From: Streptomyces sp. NBC_00271
Lineage (GTDB): Bacteria; Actinomycetota; Actinomycetes; Streptomycetales; Streptomycetaceae
Direction: 5' to 3'
Assembly: GCF_036178845.1 (NCBI RefSeq)
Contig: NZ_CP108070.1
Span: 2,046,001 to 2,110,000 of the forward strand
Length of the DNA stretch: 64,000 nt
The position numbers were made by a program, and so were the translations under genes. The first letter of the stretch is position 1, and every line of letters begins with the position of its first letter. Under the pieces are notes generated by a model, which searched no databases, was not told the origin of the DNA, and worked only from the letters and a program-made list of their open reading frames with translations. Positions 55,363 through 63,738 of the stretch are shown piece after piece.

Positions 55363-56487
55363 ATGCCCCTACACAAGGTGCTCGTCGTCGGCGGCGGCAT
55401 CACCGGTAGCGTGCTGTCGCTCGCGCTCGCCCAGCGGGGCGCCGAGGTCGAGCTCGCCGAGATCTCGCCCCAGTGGTTCGGTGTGGGCCACGGCATCACC
55501 GTCCAGGGCAACGCGCTCAAGGCGCTGCGCTCGGTGGGCGTGCTCGACCGGGTGCTCGCCCGGGCCGTCCCCTTCGACGTGATGCGGCTGCGCCGGGCCG
55601 ACGGCGGACTGCTCGCCGAGCTGCGCACCCCGCACACCGGCGGCGCCGAGCTGCCGTCGACGGCGGGCGCGCTGCGCTCGGACCTTCAGGACGCGCTGTG
55701 CGACGCGGTCCACGCGCAGGGGGTGCGCGTCCGGCTCGCGCTGAGCGTGGCGAAGCTCGACCAGTCCCCGGACCATGTGGACGTCACGTTCACCGACGGC
55801 ACCAGCGGCCGCTACGACCTCGTGGTCGGCGCCGACGGCATCAACTCGCGGATGCGGCAGCTGATCGGCATCACCACCACGCCCCGCCCGGTAGGTATGT
55901 CGATCTTCCGGGTGGTCGCGCAGCGGCCGCCCGAGATGGACTGCGCGGAGGTGTACTACGGCGGCCCGCGCTACAAGGCCGGCTACAGTCCGATCTCGCC
56001 CGACCAGTGCTATGCCTACCTGCTCGACGAGAACCTCGACGCCGCACTGATCGGTCCGCGCGCCCCGCTGTCGCTGCTGCGCGAGCGCGGCGCCGGGTAC
56101 GGCGGAACCTGGGGCAGGATCCTCGCCTCGCTGCCGCAGGACACCCCGGTCGACTACCGGTGGATCGAGACGATCCTCGTCGACGAGCCCTGGTACCGGG
56201 GCCGTACGGTGATCATCGGGGACGCCGCGCACGCCTGCCCGCCGCTGATCGCGCAGGGCGCCGCGATGTGCGCCGAGGACGCGGTCGTGCTCGCGGAACT
56301 CGTCACCGGCGGGGCGCCGCTGGAGAAGGCGCTCGACACGTTCATGGCGCGCCGGCTGCCCCGGGTGCGGGTGGTGCTGGAGAACTCGCTGCGGCTCGCC
56401 GACTGGGAGATCCACCCGGAGACGCCCGGCGCGGACCCCGGCCGGATCATGTCGGAGACCCTGGACTATCTGACGGCCGCCGCATGA
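55363..56487 (+). CDS. FAD-dependent aromatic hydroxylase (PHBH-like monooxygenase)
   Basis: 374 aa. The N-terminal Rossmann VVGGGITGSVLSLALAQRGA, the DG motif LVVGADGINSRMRQL and the GD motif VIIGDAAHACPPLIAQG define a group A flavin monooxygenase. It would hydroxylate a phenolic ring using NAD(P)H and O2, giving the diol for the VOC dioxygenase. Its stop overlaps the next start (ATGA). Confidence 0.9.
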   Translation: MPLHKVLVVGGGITGSVLSLALAQRGAEVELAEISPQWFGVGHGITVQGNALKALRSVGVLDRVLARAVPFDVMRLRRADGGLLAELRTPHTGGAELPSTAGALRSDLQDALCDAVHAQGVRVRLALSVAKLDQSPDHVDVTFTDGTSGRYDLVVGADGINSRMRQLIGITTTPRPVGMSIFRVVAQRPPEMDCAEVYYGGPRYKAGYSPISPDQCYAYLLDENLDAALIGPRAPLSLLRERGAGYGGTWGRILASLPQDTPVDYRWIETILVDEPWYRGRTVIIGDAAHACPPLIAQGAAMCAEDAVVLAELVTGGAPLEKALDTFMARRLPRVRVVLENSLRLADWEIHPETPGADPGRIMSETLDYLTAAA

Positions 56488-57488
56488 ACGTTCCCGTCGT
56501 GGACTTCCACGGTCACCTCGCCGTCCCCGCCGCCGACGCGCTGTGCGCGGGCACGCCCGGCCTGGCCGCCGAGCTGGCGGCCGAGGCGCGGGCGCACTCC
56601 GCCACGTCACTGGCGGTCAACCGCGCCCAACTTCATTGCCTCGCATCGAAGTTGACGGACGTCACGACCAGGCTCGCCGACCTGGACACGATGGGTGTCG
56701 ACCTCCAGGTGGTCGGCCCGATGCCGATGCACCACTACTGGGCGGACGCTGATCTCGCCGTACGCCTGACGCGCACGGTCAACGAGGCCGTGGCCGCGCA
56801 CTGCGCGGTGGCGCCGGAGCGGCTGTACGGCCTCGGCACGGTCCCGCTCCAGCATCCCGACCTCGCGGTCGCGCTCCTCGACAAGGCGGTCACGGAGTAC
56901 GGCCTGTACGGGATCAGCGTGTCCACGACCGTGGACGGACGGGAACTCGCGGACCCCGCGCACGACCCGGTGTGGCAGCGGGCCGAGGAGCTCGGCGCGA
57001 TCGTCTTCGTGCACCCCTGGGGCTGCTCGCTCGGGGAACGGCTGGCCACGCACTACCTCGGCAACACGGTCGGACAGCCCGTCGAGACGACGGTCGCGCT
57101 CTCGCACCTCATCTTCACCGGTGTCCTGGACCGCTTCCCTCGCCTCAAGCTCGTCGCCGCGCACGGCGGGGGTTATCTGCCGACGTACATCGGCCGTTCC
57201 GACCACGCCTGGCACCTGCGCGAGGACGCGCGCGGCTGCGCGCAGCCGCCGAGCGCGTATCTGCGGCGCATGTGGTTCGACGCGCTCGTCTACACCCCGG
57301 GCGGACTGCGCCATCTGGTCGAGGAGGTCGGCGCGGAACGGGTCGTCCTCGGCACCGATCACCCCTTCGACATGGGCGTCGAGGACCCGGTGGCCCGGCT
57401 GGACGCCGCGGGGCTGTCCCCGGCCGACCGTGCCGCCGTCGCCGGGGGCAACGCTCTCGACCTGCTGCAGAAAGGACGTACGCGATGA
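56484..57488 (+). CDS. ACMSD-like amidohydrolase/decarboxylase
   Basis: 334 aa. The metal centre is visible as DFHGHL (HxH), VFVHPWG (His), LVAAHGGGYLPTY (His) and LGTDHPFDMG (Asp). This set belongs to the ACMSD/amidohydrolase_2 family, which includes aminocarboxymuconate-semialdehyde decarboxylase and other ring-fission or aromatic decarboxylases. It overlaps both neighbours by four bases. In this cluster it likely decarboxylates an aromatic acid or a ring-fission product. Confidence 0.9.
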   Translation: MNVPVVDFHGHLAVPAADALCAGTPGLAAELAAEARAHSATSLAVNRAQLHCLASKLTDVTTRLADLDTMGVDLQVVGPMPMHHYWADADLAVRLTRTVNEAVAAHCAVAPERLYGLGTVPLQHPDLAVALLDKAVTEYGLYGISVSTTVDGRELADPAHDPVWQRAEELGAIVFVHPWGCSLGERLATHYLGNTVGQPVETTVALSHLIFTGVLDRFPRLKLVAAHGGGYLPTYIGRSDHAWHLREDARGCAQPPSAYLRRMWFDALVYTPGGLRHLVEEVGAERVVLGTDHPFDMGVEDPVARLDAAGLSPADRAAVAGGNALDLLQKGRTR

Positions 57489-58453
57489 GTCTGGGTCCGA
57501 TTGAGGAAGAGCTGGCCAAGGCCCGCTCCGCCTACCGGAACTGGGGCCGTTGGGGTGAGGACGACGTGCTGGGCACGCTCAATTTCATCGACGACGCGAT
57601 ACGGGCGCACGCGGCGGGCCTGGTCCGCCGGGGCCGGTCGTTCTCGCTCTCCCAGGAGTTCAACGAGAGGGGCCCGCAGCGCGGTTTCCGCGGCCGGATC
57701 AACCCCGTCCACTACATGAAGGACACCGGTTCGGACGCGGCCACCGGGACGCAGGGTTTCCCGCACGGCTTCGGAGGCGCCGACGACCATGTCGTGATGC
57801 CGCTCCAGGCCTCCACCCAGTGGGACGGCCTCGGGCACATCTACGACAACAAGCAGGCCTGGAACGGCCGTCCGTGCACCATCGTCAACGGAGACGGGGA
57901 CTCGGTCACCGGCATCGAGCACATGAAGGACGCCTTCACCGGGCGCGGGGTCCTGCTCGACGTGGGCCGCGCGGTCGGCGACGAACACGGTGAACTCCCG
58001 GACGGTTTCGCGATCCTGGAGGAGCATCTGCGCGCCACGATCGAGGCTCAGGGCGCCACCTCGTCCGTACGGCGCGGCGATCTGGTCCTCATCAGGACAG
58101 GGCAGTTGGGGCGGGTACGGCGACTCGGCGCGTGGGGCGGGTACGCCGCCGGGGACGCCCCGGGCCTCTCCTTCACCACGCTCGGCTGGCTGCACCGTAC
58201 GGAGATCGCCGCGATCGCCTCCGACACCTGGGGACTCGAGGTACGCCCCTACGAGTTCGCCCAGCCGGCGATGTCCCCGCTGCACCAGATCGCGATCCCC
58301 AACATGGGCCTCCCGCTGGGTGAGATGTGGGACCTGGAGGAGCTGGCGGAGGACTGCGCTGCCGACTGTGTCCACGAGTTCCTGCTGATCGCGGCGCCGC
58401 TGCCGGTCACCGGCGCGGTGGGCGCCCCCGTCAATCCGATCGCGATCAAGTGA
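57485..58453 (+). CDS. Cyclase-family metal hydrolase (kynurenine formamidase-like)
   Basis: 322 aa. TLNFIDDAIRAHAAGLVRRG and MPLQASTQWDGLGHIYDN carry the Asp/His metal-binding signature of Pfam cyclase proteins, here with Gln-Trp instead of His-x, as in the longer subgroup found with aromatic catabolism genes. VLLDVGRAVG and VRRGDLVLIRTGQLGR continue the fold. It probably opens a lactone or amide. Coupled by overlaps to both neighbours. Confidence 0.88.
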   Translation: MSLGPIEEELAKARSAYRNWGRWGEDDVLGTLNFIDDAIRAHAAGLVRRGRSFSLSQEFNERGPQRGFRGRINPVHYMKDTGSDAATGTQGFPHGFGGADDHVVMPLQASTQWDGLGHIYDNKQAWNGRPCTIVNGDGDSVTGIEHMKDAFTGRGVLLDVGRAVGDEHGELPDGFAILEEHLRATIEAQGATSSVRRGDLVLIRTGQLGRVRRLGAWGGYAAGDAPGLSFTTLGWLHRTEIAAIASDTWGLEVRPYEFAQPAMSPLHQIAIPNMGLPLGEMWDLEELAEDCAADCVHEFLLIAAPLPVTGAVGAPVNPIAIK

Positions 58454-59371
58454 GTACGAGCGTGTACATCGAGCGTCTCTCAGGCACCCTCCACTTCCCC
58501 GGCGACGAGGACTTCGAGGAGGCGTGTTTCGGCCGGGTCTTCAACGCCCGCCGCCCGTCGGACCGCACCCCCGCCGCCGTGCTGATGGCCGAGTCCGAGC
58601 AGGACGTCGTCGACGGCGTACGACTCGCCCTGGAGCGGGGCTGGCAGGTCGCCGTCCGCTCCGGCGGGCACAGTTGGGCCGCCTGGTCGGTGCGCGAGGA
58701 CGCGCTGCTGATCGACCTCGGGGGTCTGCGCGAGATGGCGTACGACCCGCGGACCGGGATCGTGACGGCGACCCCCGGCATCAAGGGCGGCGACGAACTC
58801 AATCCGTATCTGGGAGAGTTCGGGCGCTTCTTCAACGGCGGGCACTGTCCCTCCGTCGGCATCGGCGGCTTTCTGCTCCAGGGCGGCCAGGGCTGGAACG
58901 CGCGCGGCTGGGGCTGGGCGGCCGAGAGCATCGTCGCGATCGACGTCGTCACCGCCGAGGGCGAGCTGGTGCGTGCGGACGAGACGCACCACGGCGACCT
59001 GTTCTGGGCGGCGCGCGGCGCGGGCCCGGGCTTCTTCGGGGTCGTCACCCGCTTCCATCTGCGCACCCGCCCGCTGCCGAAGCATCTGGCGCACACCGTC
59101 CACGCCTACCCACTGGCCCTGTTCGACGAGGTCATGACCTGGCTGCACGGCATGCACCACACCGTCTCCGACCTGGTCGAGATCGTCGCGCTGACACAGA
59201 CCCCGCCCGCCGGGGACGGGCCGGTGCTGCTGGTCACGGGCGTGTCGATGACCGACACCGCCGAGCAGGCCGCCGAGGCGCTGGCCCCGTTGCACGCCAA
59301 CCCGTACGCGGACCGGGCGCTGCTGCGGATCGAGGCGCGGCCGACCACCCTCGCCGAGCAGCTTCAGGGCC
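58450..59371 (+). pseudogene. Truncated FAD-linked (BBE-like) oxidase
   Basis: GTG at 58450 overlaps the cyclase stop. The PCMH-type FAD domain is intact: AVRSGGHSWAAWSVREDALL contains the flavin-binding His, and GGHCPSVGIGGFLLQGGQG supplies a second covalent-link Cys, then ARGAGPGFFGVVTRFHLRTR. After about 307 residues of the usual 450-500 the homology stops near 59371. It runs straight into an SDR tail in another frame. The oxidase frame stays open to 61338 through unrelated DNA, so any product would carry a long nonsense tail. Confidence 0.88.
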
Positions 59372-59689
59372 GCGAGCAAGTGGGCGCTCCGGGGCCTGTC
59401 GAAGGTGGCCGCGCTGGAACTGGCGCCGCGCGGTATCCGTACGAACGTGATCCACCCCGGTTACATCGAGACGCCCCTGATGGCGACGGCCGACCCGGTC
59501 TTCACACGGGCGCACCTCTCGATGACTCCGCAGGGCCGCCCGGGCACCTGCGAGGAGGTCGCTCCGCTGGTCGTGTATCTGCTCTCCGACGAGTCGTCCT
59601 ACGTGAACGGCGCCGAGATCACCCTGGACGGCGGCTACTCGGCGCACGGCGGCGTGAAGGCGATCACGAACGCGCTCGACGCGGTGTGA
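59372..59689 (+). pseudogene. SDR C-terminal fragment at deletion junction
   Basis: From about 59372 the frame reads ASKWALRGLSKVAALELAPR, GIRTNVIHPGYIETPL and EVAPLVVYLLSDESSYVNGA, ending ITLDGGYSAHGG, the second half of a classical SDR including the catalytic Lys. The Rossmann half, the catalytic Ser and the active-site Tyr are missing. No start is available, so it is a remnant joined to the oxidase by deletion of roughly 0.8 kb or more (the missing parts of both genes). Confidence 0.88.
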
Positions 59690-59724
59690 CCCCCGGGCCC
59701 GGGGACGGTCGCCGCGGACGGGTC

Positions 59725-60984
59725 CTACGCCGATCGGCACTGCGTGAGCCGCTTCTGCAGAAAGCGCCGCTCGGCGGCGTTCTCCACGAGCTCCAGCGCC
59801 CGGTCGTACGCCTCGGCCGCCTCCGCCGGGCGTCCCATGCGGCGCAGCAGATCCGCGCGGGTGGCGGGCAGCAGGTGGTAGCCGTCCAGCTCGCCCTCCC
59901 GCTCCAGCTCCGCGACGAGCGCCAGCCCCGCTTCCGGGCCCTCGGACATGCCCACCGCCACCGCCCGGTTGAGCCGCACCACGGCGGAGGGCACGAAGCG
60001 CGCCAGTTCCCCGTACAGCGCGGCGATGTCGGCCCAGTCCGTGTCCTCGGCCGTCGCGGCGGTGGTGTGGCAGGCGGCGATGGCGGCCTGGATCTGGTAG
60101 GGCCCCGGGCGTCCGCGGCGCAGGGCGGTCTCCAGGAGGGCGGCGCCCTCGTCGACGGCGGTCTTGTCCCAGGCCGTACGGTCCTGGTCCTCCAGCGTCA
60201 CCAGTTCGCCGGCCGGGTCCACCCGGGTGGCGCGCCGGGCGTCGTGCAGCAGCAGGAGGGCGAGCAGACCGAGGACCTCGGGTTCGTCGGGCATCAGACG
60301 GGCCAGGACCCGGGCGAGCCGGATGGCCTCCGCGCAAAGGTTCGTACGCACCAGGTCGGCGCCGGACGTGGCGGCGTACCCCTCGTTGAAGAACAGGTAG
60401 ACCACGCCGAGGACGCCGGTGGTGCGTTCGGGCAGCAGATGCGCGGGCGGTACGCGGTAGGGGATGCCGGCGTTGCGGATCTTCCGTTTGGCGCGCACCA
60501 GGCGCTGCGCCATGGTCGCCTCGGGCACGAGGAAGGCGCGGGCGATCTCCGGCGTGGTGAGCCCGGCGAGGGTGCGCAGGGTCAGTGCCACCCGGGCCTC
60601 GAGGGGGAGCGCCGGGTGGCAGCAGGTGAAGATGAGGCGCAGGCGGTCGTCCCGGACGCCGCTGTCGTCGCCGTCGTACTCCGGGTCGCTGGGCCCGTCG
60701 TCCCGTGCCAGCACCGCAGCCTCCCGCAGTTTCTGAGCGCCCACCGCCTCGCGGCGCAGCACGTCCAGGGCCCGGTGGCGAGCGGTCGTGGTCAGCCAGG
60801 CGCCGGGGCGGCGCGGCACTCCGTCGCGCCGCCACCGGTCCAGGGCCTGGGCGAAGGCGTCCTGCGCGCACTCCTCGGCGAGGTCCCAGTCGCCGGTCAC
60901 CCGGATCAGGGTGGCGACGACCTGGCCCCATTCCTCGCGGAAGGCGGCGGCGACCGCCGCCTCCACGTCGCTGATGTCGTTCAC
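59725..60984 (-). CDS. ECF42-type RNA polymerase sigma factor with TPR-like extension
   Basis: 419 aa. Sigma-2 (FREEWGQVVATLIRVTGDWD, CAQDAFAQALDRWRRDG) and sigma-4 (LRTLAGLTTPEIARAFLVPE followed by AQRLVRAKRKIR) are at the N-terminus. A long C-terminal region with NEGYAATSGADLVRTNLCAE and AIAACHTTAA is the TPR-like extension that defines ECF42 and is needed for activity. There is no anti-sigma gene. GTG at 60984 overlaps the upstream DGPF gene by four bases; ECF42 genes are typically linked to DGPF proteins, as here. Confidence 0.92.
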   Translation of the reverse strand: MNDISDVEAAVAAAFREEWGQVVATLIRVTGDWDLAEECAQDAFAQALDRWRRDGVPRRPGAWLTTTARHRALDVLRREAVGAQKLREAAVLARDDGPSDPEYDGDDSGVRDDRLRLIFTCCHPALPLEARVALTLRTLAGLTTPEIARAFLVPEATMAQRLVRAKRKIRNAGIPYRVPPAHLLPERTTGVLGVVYLFFNEGYAATSGADLVRTNLCAEAIRLARVLARLMPDEPEVLGLLALLLLHDARRATRVDPAGELVTLEDQDRTAWDKTAVDEGAALLETALRRGRPGPYQIQAAIAACHTTAATAEDTDWADIAALYGELARFVPSAVVRLNRAVAVGMSEGPEAGLALVAELEREGELDGYHLLPATRADLLRRMGRPAEAAEAYDRALELVENAAERRFLQKRLTQCRSA

Positions 60985-61322
60985 TCCCAGACCGGCCGCA
61001 CCTCGACCGAGCCGCCGCCCAGCGCCGCCGGATGCCGGGACGCGAGCGCGATGGCCTCGTCGAGGTCGGCGACCTCGACGATGTCGATGCCGGCCACGTA
61101 CTCCTTGGACTCCACGAACGGCCCGTCGCTGAGCAGGACTTCGTCGCCCTGGACACGGACGGTGGTGGCGTCGGTGGACGGTCGCAGCCGTGCGCCGCCC
61201 TTGACGATGTCGCGGCTGCGGACCTCGTCGATGTACGAGGTGAAGCGGGGGTCGTCGGCGATCTGCGCGGGGCTCAGCTCCTCGCCGCCGACGGGGGTGC
61301 AGATGAACAGGACGTACTTCAT
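60981..61322 (-). CDS. YCII/DGPF-domain protein
   Basis: 113 aa. MKYVLFICTPVGGEELSPAQ, VQGDEVLLSDGPFVESKEYV (the DGPF motif) and GIDIVEVADLDEAIALASRH are hallmark features of the DGPF/YCII-related family paired with ECF42 sigma factors. The function is unknown. It overlaps both neighbours by four bases (ATGA), forming a tight three-gene operon. Confidence 0.93.
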   Translation of the reverse strand: MKYVLFICTPVGGEELSPAQIADDPRFTSYIDEVRSRDIVKGGARLRPSTDATTVRVQGDEVLLSDGPFVESKEYVAGIDIVEVADLDEAIALASRHPAALGGGSVEVRPVWE

Positions 61323-62056
61323 GACAGGCCCTCCGTGACGCCGGTGTCGAACGGGATCGAGGTGTGCTGGTGGACGATCTGCCAGCGGTCGCCCGCGGCG
61401 CGGTAGCCGGTGGTCACCCGGGCGGTGGTGTCGAGCGGTTCACCGGTGGCGAGCGTTGCGCGGATCCGTACGAGCGCGTGGCTGAAGGCGACGCTCTCGT
61501 CGACCCGTACGCGGAAGTCGGACACCTCGCGGTGCACGGGCCCGCTCAGGGTGGAGAACCACAGCTCCTCCGCTTTGCGCAGGGCCTCGACGCCGCTCTG
61601 TTCCAGACCGCTCACGGGGTGGAACACCTCGACGTCGGGGGCGTAGCAGGCCATCGCCCGGTCGAAGTCCCGATCACGGCCGGCGGCGGTGAGTTCCGCG
61701 TCGAGCCGGCGGATCTCGGTCTCGGCGTCCTCGTCGTCCCAGAAGGCGCGCACCTCCATGGCGCCGACGGCCGCGACGGGGTGCTGCGCGGCCACCTCGA
61801 CGGCCTCCTCCAGGCTGTCGCAGTCGAGGATGTCGTACCCGGCGACGTATTCCTTCGTCTCGGCGAACGGCCCGTCGGTGCGCAGCACCTCGCCGCCGCG
61901 CACCCGCACGGTGACCGCATCGGCGGGGAGCCGGAGCCGGTGGCCGTGCAGCCGGACGCCGCTGCGGGCGCCGTGTTCCTCGACCCAGGGCTCGACGGGG
62001 GCCATGCCCGAGGCGTCGGCGGTGTCGTCGCCGCAGACCAGCAGCATGTATTTCAT
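61319..62056 (-). CDS. DGPF-domain protein fused to a SnoaL-like domain
   Basis: 245 aa. The N-terminal 110 residues repeat the DGPF pattern (MKYMLLVCGDDTADASGM; LRTDGPFAETKEYVAGYDIL). Residues about 115-240 form a SnoaL/NTF2-like cone (MACYAPDVEVFHPVSG; YRAAGDRWQIVHQHTSIPFD). The fusion suggests handling of a small molecule, but nothing is established. It is first in the operon. A sequence matching the ECF42 promoter lies 39 bp upstream. Confidence 0.9.
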   Translation of the reverse strand: MKYMLLVCGDDTADASGMAPVEPWVEEHGARSGVRLHGHRLRLPADAVTVRVRGGEVLRTDGPFAETKEYVAGYDILDCDSLEEAVEVAAQHPVAAVGAMEVRAFWDDEDAETEIRRLDAELTAAGRDRDFDRAMACYAPDVEVFHPVSGLEQSGVEALRKAEELWFSTLSGPVHREVSDFRVRVDESVAFSHALVRIRATLATGEPLDTTARVTTGYRAAGDRWQIVHQHTSIPFDTGVTEGLS

Positions 62057-62094
62057 GGTTCCTCCCGGTGCTCATGAACTTCCTACACCCCACC

Positions 62095-62121
62095 GACGAA
62101 CGGGGCCGCGCCGAATCGACA
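62095..62121 (-). promoter_or_regulatory. ECF42-type promoter of the DGPF operon
   Basis: On the minus strand TGTCGA (62121-62116) is followed after 17 bases by CGTC (62098-62095). This is the pattern reported for ECF42 targets (TGTCGA at -35, CGA/TC at -10). It lies 39 bp before the first DGPF gene, so the sigma factor probably drives its own operon. Confidence 0.75.
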
Positions 62122-62130
62122 TCCTGGGCG

Positions 62131-62169
62131 CGCGAAGAGGCCGGGGCCCCTGGCCCCGGCCTCTTCGCG
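62131..62169 (-). terminator. Perfect 16-bp hairpin terminator of the MFS gene
   Basis: CGCGAAGAGGCCGGGG (62131-62146) and CCCCGGCCTCTTCGCG (62154-62169) pair perfectly around a 7-base loop, 10 bp after the MFS stop and just upstream of the ECF42 promoter. Confidence 0.88.
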
Positions 62170-62179
62170 ACGACCCGCG

Positions 62180-63727
62180 CTACGCGGTGGCCGTCCGCAC
62201 CGACGGCTCACCGCCGGCGCCGACCGCCGCTCGGGCGGTGTTCTTGCGCACCAGCAGCAGGGTGACCAGAGCGCCGAGCAGGGAGGCGCAGCCGCAGATC
62301 ACCACGCCGATGGCCATGCCGTGGCCGAGCGCGGTCTGCGCGGCGGCCCTGGCGCTGTCGCTGCCCGCGTTGGCGACGGCCAGCGGGCCCGCGGCGGCCT
62401 CCATGCCGGCGTCCGCGCCGTTGAGCTTGCCCACCAGGGCGGAGGACGCGGCGCTCATCGCGATGGTGCTGATGACGGCAGGACCGAGGCCCTGGCCGAA
62501 CTCGCGGACCAGGCTGGTGGCGCCGCTGGCCATGCCGGTCATGTGGATCGGTACGGCGTTCACGGCGGCCGAGGTCAGGGAGGAGACGACGCAGATGAAG
62601 CCGATGCCGAGCAGCAGCACCGGGCCGATGAAGGCGGCGAGGGAGGTCGTGGTGATGGGCAGCGCGGCGATCCAGAACTGTCCCGCGGCCATCGGCAGCA
62701 GTCCGCCCATCAGGAGCCAGCGGGCGTCGACGCGGGTGAGCATCCTGCTGAGCACCGGTGCCAGGAGCAGCGGGATCAGCTGGAGGATCACGAACGGCAT
62801 GCTGGCGCGCAGTGCGCTCAGGTGCATCACGGCGCCGAGGCGGATGGAGACGCAGTACGCGGTGCCGATGAAGCCGAACATGCCGGCCAGGGCGACGACG
62901 GCCGCCGCGGCGAAGGACGGGATCCTCAGCAGGTCCAGGTTGAACATGGGCGAGGCGGTGCGGGTCTCGGCGGCGACGAAGCCGACGAGGGCCACCGCCG
63001 CGAGGGCCAGCGAGCCGACGATGGGCCGCGCTGCCCCAGCCGCGGTCGCCGCCCTCGATGATGCCCCAGAGCAGGGCGGTGAGGCCGACGGCGATGGTGA
63101 TCTGGCCCGGCCAGTCCAGGGCGCGGCCTTCGGGGGCCTTGGAGTCGGTGACCAGTTTCCAGCAGGCGACCGCGACCGCAAGACCGAGGACGACGGGCGG
63201 CACGAACGCCCAGCGGAAGTCGGCGACCGTGGCGAGCACCCCGGAGGACAGCGGTCCCACCGCGGAGGCGAGGGAGATGCTGAGCGCCCAGGCGGAGACC
63301 GCCTTGGCACGGTCCTTCCCGTCCGGGGTGGCGGCCGCGATGACCGCGAGGGAACTGGGGAAGAGCGCCGCGGCGCCGATACCGGCCAGCGCCTGCCCGG
63401 TCCACATCATGGTGATGTTCTGGGAGGTGGCGTTGAGGAGTTCACCGAGCGCCAGGACGAGGCCGCCGAGCACCAGCAGGCGCTTGCGGCCGAAGAGGTC
63501 TCCGACCACACCGAAATTCAGTTCAAGAATGGCGGTGGGGAGAATGAAGGCGGACGTGACCCAGGCGACCTGGGAACCGGACGCCCCGAAGGCGGCCTGG
63601 ATTTCACCATTGATGGGGGGGACGGAACGGTAATGCACAGTTGCGCGGCGGCGACTGCGAGACAGCAGGCTATGAGTGTTCCGAGGTCCAGTTTCTTCAA
63701 AGAGGTCGTGGAGATCGAATCCGTCAT
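62180..63727 (-). pseudogene. MFS drug-efflux-type transporter with two frameshifts
   Basis: ATG at 63727 starts TDSISTTSLKKLDLGTLIAC. The frame is lost near 63615 in a run of seven C (minus strand), where eight would restore it. It resumes as INGEIQAAFGASGSQVAWVT and DLFGRKRLLVLGG (the MFS motif A loop). A second break near 63035 (WGSA/RPIVGSLALAA) leads to the last part, ending SLLGALVTLLLVRKNTARAA. Restored, it is a 14-helix DHA2-like transporter of about 515 aa. Two breaks, one in a homopolymer, mean either decay or base-calling error. Confidence 0.82.
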
Positions 63728-63738
63728 CGTGCGTGCCC

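Noticed and set aside
59234..61156. Minus-strand open frame of 640 codons over the sigma factor gene
   Set aside because: A different frame from the ECF42 gene, Arg/Pro/Gly-rich, no motifs; the 419-aa frame has full sigma signatures.
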